Of a DNA stretch of 64,000 nucleotides, positions 12,588 to 21,529 are shown piece after piece. The stretch covers positions 140,008,501-140,072,500 of the forward strand of contig JASDFA010000016.1 in NCBI GenBank assembly GCA_035772735.1. Direction: 5' to 3'. The notes under the pieces are model-generated. The model made no database searches. It had not been told where the DNA came from and saw nothing but the letters and a program-made list of their open reading frames with translations. This DNA is from Datura wrightii. Lineage: Eukaryota > Streptophyta > Magnoliopsida > Solanales > Solanaceae. The first letter of the stretch is position 1. Each line of letters begins with the position of its first letter. Made by a program: the position numbers and the translations under genes.

Positions 12588-13480
12588 CTAGGATTGCATC
12601 TGAGGTTGACTGCCACCTGCTTTTGGTAATATGTGTTGCTGGGATGGGCAATTTACTGGAGCTGCTGATCCGGTGATTGGCGCATTGGCTCTACCCTTGC
12701 TCTGTTTGGCCGATGGGCAATTCCTGTGCATGTGTCCAGTCTCCCCCCATCTGTAACAAGTTTTGGAACTTGCCAAACACCATCTTGAATGTTTTCTACC
12801 ACATTTCGGGCATGTTGACTGGCTAGATAGGGCTACTGGAGGGGTGATTGGGGCACGACCTCTTTGGCCATCTCGCTTTGCTATAGGACAATCCCTGTGT
12901 TTATGTCCAGAACAACCACAATAGAAGCATACATCTAAACCCACCATACACTTTCCTAGGTGGTTCTTCCTGAAGTACCCACAAAGTGGGTAAGTAATCT
13001 TCCTCACCCAGGGCTTGTATCCCTGAGAATGAGCTAGTGACCCCTGACGGGGTTGAGAGAGATTCCCACTACTCGACCCTTGCTGGGAACTCCCTAAGTC
13101 CTCGGTCCTGGGCCTTTTGCTCCTCTTTTCCCCATTACGGTCACCACCCAAATCCTATCACGATACTTAGACAGGCTCCTCTTCATGAGTTCTTGAACCT
13201 TAGTAGCTACTGTCTCTCTGGTAGGGTTCACAGGTGTGATAACTTGCTGGTTAGGCTGGGTGATCATGGCCCGTATCAACACTAGGACTGTGGCACCGAG
13301 TTCTTCATCCGTAAGCTACTCGAACATAGGACCCATTGTGGTTGGTAGGGTTGGCCGACTCCAGTTGTTGTTCTGAGAAGACATGTTTCTGCACACGCGT
13401 ATATCCCGAGTTAGAGGAATAGAGAGAGTCAAACTCATTGCATAAGATAGAGTCATAAAAGAAGGGAACATTTCCTAAAC
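12588..13480 (-). pseudogene. Chromovirus gag pseudogene with zinc knuckles (element Z)
   Basis: The minus-strand frame 13151-12588 encodes the nucleocapsid end of a Gag. One knuckle is intact (CFYCGCSGHKHRDC) and a second has lost a cysteine (CYRWGETGHMHRNC). A short N-terminal part (13480-13094) joins it almost directly (QELMKRSLSKYRDR), so the capsid core is deleted. No protease, RT or integrase lies between this and the 3' LTR, so Z is a large internal deletion derivative. The normal role would be packaging of element RNA in virus-like particles. Confidence 0.8.
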
Positions 13481-13583
13481 GTCTCATATCCTATTCGTCA
13501 TAAGACTGAAGCGCTTCACACCCATGAAAAAGACTCTACTTAACGCTGCTTTGATACACCCTAGTACACTTCAAAACCTATTT

Positions 13584-13595
13584 CTCTGATACCAA
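13584..13595 (-). other. Primer binding site of element Z (tRNA-iMet type)
   Basis: Plus strand CTCTGATACCAA, so TTGGTATCAGAG on the element strand. This matches the complement of the initiator-methionine tRNA 3' end and lies 3 bp from the LTR. Confidence 0.85.
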
Positions 13596-14258
13596 GCTTG
13601 TCATGACTCGAACATACGCCCTGAATGAGATACGGGACAAGGAGCCCCGGAAGACTCCAAGTCGATCCATGGCATGAATATACATCTAATTGAATCAAAT
13701 AAAGTAGAAGACTTAACATAATAACATAGAGGAAGTCTAAGAATAACATATAATCCAAAAATACAACACGAGTCTGAAGCTGAATACCATCTATTGTCTG
13801 AAAAGCCTCTAAGTCTGATGAGTTGAATGGACAAGACCCCAACTAACTCTCTAAGTATGAAAACTGAAAGTACAAAAATATCTGATAGCAAATGGTCCTA
13901 GGGAGAGGAGGACTCACAAACAGAGACTGATGCTAACTTTTAAAGTTTGCTAGTGGCGGGGCTGAGTCTAAATATTAGAGCTTGTATCATGAAACAATAC
14001 AACATAGAGTATGTGGTCAGTATGTGGAACGTACCAAGTGTGCAAGGTAAGTAAAACCGCTTAAATGAGTAAAATTATTTAAAACATGCATAATATAAAA
14101 CTTAATCAAACCAAGAATCTTATAGTAGGGCTTGCATCCTATTTCCTGAAATCATGATACAAACATAACTGAACATCATACGTGAATCAAATGAACCAAA
14201 GATGAAATCTGATAACCATAAGTAAAATCGAACATTGGGTCAAACCTTCTTCATAATA

Positions 14259-14262
<4 letters not shown>

Positions 14263-14311
<49 letters not shown>
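14263..14311. repeat. (TA)n microsatellite
   Basis: A TA run of about 49 bp lies in the Z 5' LTR. The equivalent place in the other LTR (about 10543-10558) has only a few repeats. Confidence 0.95.
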
Positions 14312-14313
<2 letters not shown>

Positions 14314-14537
14314 TGAATGCTAAACATGCATAACCGAAATCATGAGGAATAATGCGAGACTCATCTTATAACTGACATTACCCCCATAGAACTTACATGG
14401 TCCCAACTGTCACACTCAAGTGGGTAAAGTCGTCCAAAGCTTTGCCAGGGCTAAGGATGATACCATGATATCAATATCAAACTCGAGGTCAATTTCGGGG
14501 GAGGGGATAACTCACAAGGGAGGTCCCAAAGTGTGTG

Positions 14538-14541
14538 TATA

Positions 14542-14576
<35 letters not shown>
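14538..14576. repeat. (TA)n microsatellite, preceded by GT repeats
   Basis: TA run with one C interruption, directly after GTGTGTG. It is homologous in position to 10775-10828. Confidence 0.9.
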
Positions 14577-15332
14577 GATATGTATAAACCTATGTTGGCA
14601 CGTAGTTATGAGGCATAGGGTTGACCCATTCTTAGCCTACTCAGTGCTAGACACTACGCCCAAAAACATACATATGATCTCCATCGTTTTTCAATGAAGA
14701 TCACCATCATCTATTGATGAAGTTTAATAATCAAATACATATCAAATCTGAAATCATCTATGAGGAGCTTTAACTCAAATCATACCACAAGCTGAATATA
14801 ATTGGGAGTTTTAACTCCAAAACCATGTGGTAAGCTTAATTCGTGAAGTCATAAATCATACTTTAACATATGGGTATTGCCCAATACTTTAATCATTCTT
14901 GAAAATACTTAATTCACTTGAAAATATTATTATAAAAACGGGTAACTTGAAAACATGCTTTTCGTCAATAATATCTCATCATACTAGAACATTCATCATA
15001 AATCTCAACTTTCATGAACTTCTCATAAATGGTAATTTATAAATCTTGACATGATTATAATTGAAAACAATGTAAAACTTGCCCATGAATCATGATTCAA
15101 TAATAGAAACATATTTAGATCATACCCCTATAGAAAATTAAAAATTTCATGCATTGGGTTAAAACCCCATAGGATCAACATATGAATTTTAGTGATTTAG
15201 AGAGATTGGGCATGGGTATGAACGAATTTACCCATTTGTTACCCTACATACCTAATAGAATCTGATTCTACCACTTTTCTGATCGCTCAATGAAGAACTA
15301 AAGAAAACATGAAGAAAACCTAAACTTGATCA

Positions 15333-17444
15333 TGTCACAACCTGAACATAGGCCTGGATCGAGAAATTGGACAAGGAACCCCGAGGGACTCCGAGTCGAC
15401 CCATGACATGAACATCCAACTAACTTAATCAATAAATGCGGAAGATTCAACATACGTAAAATAGAGGAAATCTAAACATGGCATAATATCTTAAATACAT
15501 CACATGCGTTTAAAGCTAAATGTAAACTCTGTCCGAGAAAGCCTCTATCACAGATGAGTTGATGGGACAAAACCCCAACTAACTAGCTAAAACTGAAACT
15601 GAAATACACCAACATATCGGAATAAAAGAGGGGCCCTCGACAGATGAGGACTCACCAACAGAGACTGATGTTATTCCGAAAGCTGGCTAGGGTCGAGGCT
15701 GTATCAAAGTACCGGAACTTGTATCATGAAATGATACAGCATAGAGTATCCATCCAGTACGTGGAATGTATCGAGTATGCAAGATAAGTAAACTGGACAT
15801 TTAAAAATACATAAAAGTTTGTAAGAGTAGGACAACATCAATATAACATAAATATCATAATGACACATAAGACTCAAGGTTTTCAAAACATTCGTAATTC
15901 ATTCATTATTATGCTCATTAGAGAAAAGATTTATTAAACGTGACTTGAGCCAAAGTATATAATCATAATCATACATAAATCATGAGGAACATTGGGGCTT
16001 ATAACCGACATATTCCATATGAGCACACATGGAGCCAGACCTGTAAACCCCTAGTTGGGAGGGTGTTCATACCTTGCTAAGGGTAGAACCATGAAAGGCA
16101 TGATATCACTCATGAAAGTCCCATTTGGGGCAAAGGGGACAGTCTCAAGGGAGGTCCTATCGTGACCTACGGTGGCATGTAGTTCTGAGATTTGGTACAA
16201 AACTTGAGCCTCGAACCTACTCGTTATTAAATACTACTCCCAAAACATATATAGTGCTCATAATATAATATACATGAAACTCATGGACTAGTTAAATCAT
16301 GTTAATCATAAGCTTCTTGAAAATACGTGAACTAGCCATGAAATAAGGCTCGTGAGTCGGCCATAATCATAAATTCATAAATCATGAGATTCATATATGC
16401 TTGTAAATTATTTGTACTTGATAATCATAAATTCTAATGAGAATTTAAGAGAAATAACATCATACATCATAAATCATAGTGAGATAGAGAAGATAAAGAT
16501 CATAATGAAATTATAACATGATTTTTCATAAAATCATGCATAATTAGGCATAATTTGATTTAAACCCAAATCTATAAATTTATATTCAAAATAGTTATAA
16601 AATCTTCCCATAGATAATAAAACATGAGTTAATACATGAAAGATATTGACCCATAGATAGGTCATAGAGAAATTCACAAGAATTGGATTAAACCCCATAG
16701 ATCATGGAACTTGAATTATAGAAGTAAAATCTCACGGAATTGATAGAAGTTTGGGCATGAGAGTGGGAGGAACTCTCATTAATAGTCTCACATACCTAGG
16801 TAGATTTATTTTTCCCTCTTCCTTGAACACTCAAAAGAAATTGAAGAAGAATTGACAGCTTTAAGCTTTGATCACCTCTAAGAGTCTCGTACTCTGCATG
16901 CATGGAATGGTAAGGCTTAGGATAGGTTTTACTCTTTAAAAACCCCCCTTAACTAAGCTCAAAATGACATAGTTTAGGCCTTAGGACCATAGGAATTATG
17001 GAAAAGCCCTTAATAAATTCGCAGAAAATAACTGACTGCTAGTCCCAGTGAGGGACTGGACGACTCGTCACCTTGGACCACGACTTGTGGCCTTTAGTCG
17101 TTGAGTGCATTTTCCATATTTCCTCAATGGTTCCCCACGAGTCACCTTACGGGTCATGGTTGATGACCACGACTCATGGTCACCTCTCGTGGTTTCCATT
17201 GTCCAAAAACCATTACCCCTTGACCAATCTTGACCAGGGCTGGCTCAATGAGTCGTGGGGTCTGACCACGACTCATGGTCACACCCGTGGTGACTTCTAA
17301 GACAAGGTTCTCACCATGAGTCACCTAACGACTCGTGGTCAACCCCATGGGTCCAGTAATGATCCATTCTGTGACCTGGTGCAGATTTTCCTGTGTTCTC
17401 CATTTCAACTCCCAGGTTTGATCTTAGGGCTTTTGGGGCTTTAA
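15333..17444 (-). repeat. 3' LTR of element W
   Basis: The LTR starts TGTCACAACCTGAACATAGG and ends close to the polypurine tract at 17445. It lies next to the integrase end of W, so it is the 3' LTR of a minus-strand element. The part at 17060-17345, which is U3 in element orientation, is packed with CACGACTCGTGG-like repeats. The LTR is related to, but clearly diverged from, those at 9881, 13599, 19596, 54706 and 57826. Confidence 0.8.
17060..17345. promoter_or_regulatory. Cluster of ACGACTCGTGG-type near-palindromes in U3 of W
   Basis: Repeated short motifs are visible: ACGACTCGTC (17060s), CCACGACTTGTGG, CCCACGAGTCAC, GACCACGACTCATGG, ATGAGTCGTGG and ACGACTCGTGG. Both orientations occur at irregular spacing. 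The location in U3 suggests promoter elements or folded RNA, but this is inference. Confidence 0.6.
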
Positions 17445-17460
17445 AATATCTCCCCCTTAG
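17445..17460 (-). other. Polypurine tract of element W
   Basis: Plus strand AATATCTCCCCCTTAG; on the element strand this is the purine-rich CTAAGGGGGAGATATT directly before the 3' LTR. The same signal occurs at 40390 and 60030. Confidence 0.8.
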
Positions 17461-17743
17461 GAATATTCATCCTCAAATGCTAGAAAACATACAGAAAAGC
17501 ATACAAATGCAATCATCATATTCAAATACTGATCATTTAAGCTAAAAACTGACGGAATGACTACCTCCGAACTGAACTACATGGCTGAACTGAATTCACG
17601 AACCATACGTACATACTTTTACATAGAGGAAACTTGGGCACATGAACTAAACATGAAAACTAAATAGAGTACTAAGGCAAAAACTGATACCTCAAACTAA
17701 AACTGAACTTTAAGGGAATAGATGTGGGTGTCTAGCCGTTATA

Positions 17744-18995
17744 TCTACCTTAGCTTCCCACGTAGCTCCGTCAACATGTTGATTCCTCTATAACAGCTTG
17801 ACTGAAGCTACCTCCTTGTTCTTTAGCCTCCGAACCTGACGATCCAGTGTCTTTACCGGAGTCTCCTCGTAACTAAGGCTGTCTCTAACACCCACACTCC
17901 CCATCGGAACCACCAAAGCTTGATCACACAAATACTTCTTCAAGAGCGACACATGAAAAATAGGATGAACGGAAACTAATTCCGAGAGCAACTGTAATTC
18001 ATATACCACCTTGCCAACCCGTTTCATAATCCAGTAGGGGCCAACATAACGAGGGATGAGTTTTCCTTTCTTTACAAACCTTATCAGTCCCTTAATGGGA
18101 GACACCTTCAGAAACACCCAATCATCCACTTCGAACTCTAGTTCTATCCTTCTCACATCAACATAGGACTTTTGGCGACTTTGAGTTGTTTTCAACCTAT
18201 CTTGTATGAGCTGAACCTTCTCCATAGTCTCACGGATTGAATCTGGTCCTATCATCATAGTTTCACCAACCTCAAAACCAGCCAATAGGCGATCTACATA
18301 TCCTCCCATAGAGAGCCTCAAACGAATCCATCTAGATGCTGGAATGGTAATTGTTATTGTACACAAACTTGATAAGAGCAAAATGGTCATCCTATCTACC
18401 CTTGAAGTCAATAACACATGCTCTCAACATGTCCTTGAGAGTCTGAATTGTTTGCTCTGCTTGACCACCCATTTGCGGGTGAAATTTTGTGCTAATCTTG
18501 ACTTCAATCCCAAGCCCCTTTTGAAACAATCGCCAAAACTGAGAAGTAAATTGGGTATCTCTGTCCTATATGATAGACAAAGGCACTCCATGAAACCAAA
18601 CTAGCTCTCGGATGTATAATTTAGCATAATCCTCCGCTTAATCAGTAGTTTTGACTAGTAGAAAAATGAACAGCTTTAGTCAACCTGTCCACAACCACCC
18701 AGATGGAGTCATATTATCGACGCATGCAAAGCAACCCGGTGATAAAGTCCATATTGATTTCCTCCCACTTCTACGTAGGAATACTAATATCATGAAGCAC
18801 ACCTCCCAGTCTTTTATGCTCAACCTTCACTTGCTGATAGTTTGGACACTTAGCCACAAATTCTGCTATGTCCTTCTTTATGCCATTTCGCCAATAGACT
18901 TCCTGTAGGTCACGGTACATCTTGGAGGCACATCGATGTATAGAATACCTGCATCCATGAGCTTTGTGCAACATCCTATTCCTTAAATCACCAAT
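17744..18995 (-). pseudogene. Integrase with chromodomain, pseudogene (element W)
   Basis: In element order: the HHCC zinc-binding domain (18974-18771) has KCPNYQQVKVEH, where the usual CPNC has lost its second cysteine. The core follows with frameshifts and stops. The GPY/F region is near 18085-18000 (KGKLIPRYVGPYWIMKRVGK), and the start of a chromodomain (SYEETPVKTLDRQVRRL) lies near 17870-17820. A stop codon at about 17792 replaces a tryptophan codon within the chromodomain. Integrase would insert the cDNA into the genome, and chromodomains guide chromoviruses to heterochromatin. The architecture identifies the Tekay/Del type. Several breaks make it non-functional. Confidence 0.85.
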
Positions 18996-19039
18996 ATTCG
19001 GAACACATAAACGACCCTAGTATCGAAGCGCACCATCTC

Positions 19040-19595
19040 CCCCTTTGGAGAAGACCTCTACCTTCACATTCGGAACGACCTCCTTTAACTTTACAAAAAT
19101 AGGGTCCTCATCTTGTCTAGCTTTTACATCAGTCACCAAGTATGATTCTAATCCATTCTAAACTATCACCCCGCCATCGGTCGAGTCAAACAAACGAAAC
19201 TCCCAACCTTGCAAAGTCTACGCACATCCTTCATTACCTCCTTTCTCCCCTCATCCACACCGGACACACTCTCCATAGAGAGTCTACTAAGTGCATCTGC
19301 TACTACATTAGCTTTTCCTGGATGGTAAAGGACACTCATGTCATAATCCTTAAGTAGCTCCAACCACCTCCTTTTTCGTGGATTTAGATCCTTCTGGATA
19401 AACACATATTGTAGACTCTTATGGTCCGTAAACACATCTACATGGACCCCATACAAATAATTTCTTCAATTCTTCAACGCGAATACCACCGCTGCCAACT
19501 CAAGATTGTGGGTCGGGTAGTTCTTTTCATGCACTTTCAGCTGCCTAGAAGCTTAAGCTATAAGTTTTCCGTGCTGCATCAATACACACCCAAGT
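19040..19595 (-). pseudogene. RNase H domain, truncated pseudogene (element W)
   Basis: The minus-strand reading 19590-19166 gives the RNase H of a Ty3/gypsy element: a relic of ASRQLKVHEKNYPTH, then YGVHVDVFTDHKSLQYVF and LYHPGKANVVADALSRLS. The A-D-A-L-S-R-L end with its catalytic Asp is present, as is FTDHKSL. Upstream of this point RT, protease and gag are missing: an LTR end (TGACA on this strand) abuts at 19596. Confidence 0.85.
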
Positions 19596-19962
19596 TGTCA
19601 TGAAGCAAACATACACTCGGATCGTATACACGGGACAAGGAGCCCCGAGAGACCCCAAGTCGACCCATGGCATGAGCATACATCTAATTCAATCGCATGA
19701 GCGGAAGACTTAGCACAGAGAACGTAGTCATAATATAACATAATGGAAAATAGTACAATACTTATATAGTATGCTGGAATACAACTTTTTTGTCTGATAA
19801 GCCTCTAAACATGAAAGGTGGATTGATGGGACAACTCCCCAACTAATCCAATATCCAGAAACTAAAAGAATAACATAGAGTATGAACATGTAGCCATCGG
19901 AACATGAGGACTCACGAAGTACGCAGTGAGAAAGTCTGAATCTATCTATGGGTGAGGATGAG
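19596..19962 (-). repeat. Chromovirus LTR, part 1, host site of element A
   Basis: It starts TGTCATGAAGCAAACATAC and aligns with the first 370 bp of the other chromovirus LTRs. It is interrupted by element A after GGATGAG; the last five bases ATGAG (19958-19962) are the target duplication. It continues at 29867. Confidence 0.8.
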
Positions 19963-20209
19963 TGATCTTGGGCAGATTTATATGCCCAAGTGATACTCAA
20001 ACGTATCATTTTCTCCTTGTTTATCGTGCAATGTGTATACATTTTCATGTAATTGGTAATAAAATGTGAATTTATACTAACCAACATGATTAGCATTGTT
20101 TTGTAGGTAAAATATGATTTCGAGGAGCTAAAATGCATGTTGGAGCAATATCGGAGTTGGACTTGGATTCGAGCACGAAAAAGGCATTGGACTGCACCAA
20201 TTAAAGGGG

Positions 20210-20440
20210 CTCCGCGATGGAGCCGTGTCACGCTACCATCGCGGAGGCATTCTGCCTGGAGGGTGAAAAATTAGTCAAATTCCAGTGGAGCCTCGCGACA
20301 GCTCCGTGGCACGGTGGCAAGCCTCCGCGTTGCACGTCGTGCCACGTTGATGCTTTATTCCTGGACCACCAATTTCCAGAGAGGGTCCACGTCCATGCCG
20401 TGTCACGGAGGCAGTGCTCCGCGATGCACTCCGTGACACG
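20210..20440 (+). promoter_or_regulatory. GC-rich inverted-repeat cluster in U3 (element A)
   Basis: Three perfect stem-forming repeats lie upstream of the TATA box. Stem one pairs CTCCGCGATGG with CCATCGCGGAG (20210-20220, 20236-20246). Stem two pairs GTGGCACG with CGTGCCAC (20306-20313, 20338-20345). Stem three pairs CGTGTCACGGAG with CTCCGTGACACG (20399-20410, 20429-20440). The 3' LTR copy (28682-28912) and elements B and C keep the layout. The region is much richer in GC than its surroundings. Confidence 0.85.
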
Positions 20441-20472
20441 TTGCTTGTTATTCCGGGAAAAATTCCCATTAG

Positions 20473-20480
20473 TATAAATA
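20473..20480 (+). promoter_or_regulatory. TATA box of element A 5' LTR
   Basis: TATAAATA occurs at the same place in all five LTRs of this family (also 28945, 30622, 44565, 52419), about 33 bp after the third inverted repeat. Transcription would start roughly 30 bp downstream, before the TTGGTGGAGCAAGG segment. Confidence 0.85.
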
Positions 20481-20605
20481 GAACACTTAGGCTTATTTTT
20501 CATAATTCAGACTTGGTGGAGCAAGGACGTGGGTTACAGGCAGTTGAGGGACGAAAAGTTCAGCGTTTTTTCTCTCTTTCTTTCTTCTTTAACTCAATTG
20601 TTTGT

Positions 20606-20653
20606 ATGATTAACACTTGTTTTAGGATGATTAATCCACAAATGAGTGGCTAA
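20606..20653 (+). CDS. Conserved 15-residue upstream ORF in the transcript leader
   Basis: An ATG opens a 15-codon frame of the pattern M-I/F-N-T-x-x-x-M-I/F-N-P-Q-M-S/R-G. It is the first ATG after the TATA box that I can see. The same frame, stop included, is present at 29078-29125, 30755-30802, 44698-44745 and 52552-52599, with substitutions but no frameshift. It could regulate translation of downstream gag, or be a nucleic-acid signal that happens to look like an ORF. No protein function is claimed. Confidence 0.45.
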   Translation: MINTCFRMINPQMSG

Positions 20654-20670
20654 TTCCCTTCCTTGCTGAG

Positions 20671-21511
20671 GTTATGAACATTTGTGATGAATTTTGATTA
20701 TTAAATTATATGGTTTTTCATCTTCTTCTTCCATGTTGTTCTATTAATTCTTGTTTCTACTGCATTGGTGTGTGGCCGACATTAATGTACATCTAAAAAG
20801 TCCGATTTCACTCGAGAGAGCACGAAATTGGAAAGTTGTGAATTAATAGGGTATTGTTCTTAACTTGATTTGGGAAATTGAGTTTTGATGTGCTTTCCTG
20901 ATAGAAATATACTTGAAAGCCGTATTAGTCAATTTAGGAACCGGAATTGTACTGCTAGGTCATGAATTGCATTTGATCACAGAAATGTAGACGGATGGTT
21001 TATGATTCTTAAGTGAGATTAAATACGAGAGTTTTAATCTCTTGGCTAATGTTCTTGGCTAGCAAATGGAAGAGAAAGATTAACCAATTTATGATTATAA
21101 TCAAGTTCATTACATGTTCTTAACCTTGGCATGCTCATAACCATAGTTTAAATTCAAAGTAGATAATTGTTAGTAGTTTTAGTACATAATTTATAAAACA
21201 AACTTTTCAATTGTTGGTTACGTTGTTGTCAGCATATATAGAAGTGAGATAGAATATAGTATACTTAAGAAATTTTTACTTATCCAGAGTCTCCTTGGAT
21301 CGATACTTGGCTTACTTAAGCCACTTACTACTTGTTTGACCACGTGCACTTGCGTGTCGGTTTTTAACCCCTACCAAAGCACCGAGCAAGTTTTTGGCGC
21401 CGTTGCCGGGGAGACTAGGCAATTGGTGAAATTGTATTAAGTGTAAATTTACTGTATTTTTATTTTATTTTCTTAAGTGTTGACAACTTGGTCTTAACCT
21501 ATATTTTGCAG
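20671..21511 (+). other. Possible leader intron spanning U5 and the primer site
   Basis: CTGAG/GTTATG at 20666-20676 looks like a weak splice donor (in element B it is the stronger CTGAG/GTAAAG). CTTAACCTATATTTTGCAG ending at 21511 has a branch-point-like CTTAAC and an AG acceptor 18 bp before the gag start. Both ends are conserved in A, B and C. Splicing would give a gag mRNA without the primer site, leaving unspliced RNA as genome. This is inference from sequence only. Confidence 0.35.
21395..21412 (+). other. Primer binding site, tRNA-Asp type (element A)
   Basis: TGGCGCCGTTGCCGGGGA, six bases after the LTR, is complementary over 18 bases to the 3' end of plant tRNA-Asp(GUC), CCA included, as I recall that sequence. 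Identical sites are at 31544-31561 (B) and 45485-45502 (C). tRNA-Asp priming is known for Athila-type elements. Confidence 0.9.
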
Positions 21512-21529
21512 ACTTGATTTCTGTGAACA

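Larger units (their letters stand above)
13599..15332 (-). repeat. 5' LTR of element Z, interrupted
   Basis: It begins TGTCATGACTCGAACATACG next to the primer site and is homologous to 9881-11500. It stops at 15332, where a new LTR starts with TGTCACAACCTG, before the U3 end seen in related LTRs of about 2.1-2.3 kb. The part upstream of the junction ends CTTGATCA. Confidence 0.8.
19963..21388 (+). repeat. 5' LTR of element A
   Basis: The LTR starts TGATCTTGGGCA and ends CCGAGCA. Features in order: terminal hairpin with arms 19967-19974 and 19983-19990; three GC-rich inverted repeats (20210-20246, 20306-20345, 20399-20440); TATA box TATAAATA at 20473-20480; 15-codon upstream ORF at 20606-20653; a possible splice donor at 20671. 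The U5 end has the TACTTGTTTGACCACGTGCACTTGCGTG segment typical of this group. The boundaries are set by TG/CA, the target duplication and the primer site. Confidence 0.95.

Noticed and set aside
9870..19600. Two LTR starts (9881 and 19596) lying at RNase H sequence as an insertion hot spot
   Set aside because: The break points differ by about 45 bp within RNase H and the two elements have opposite orientation. Two cases are too few, and at 19596 a deletion is as likely as an insertion.
19728..20503. Minus-strand ORFs of 64-167 codons in the LTRs (also 28419-28975, 30178-30645, 51973-52442)
   Set aside because: Shadows of conserved LTR sequence. They lie in U3 on the wrong strand, have no domain, and change frame between copies.
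20414..20653. 79-codon ORF repeated in every A/B/C LTR (129 codons in C)
   Set aside because: Most of it lies upstream of or across the TATA box, its start is a GTG, and it overlaps the inverted repeats. Only the last 15 codons, after the promoter, remain as a candidate upstream ORF.
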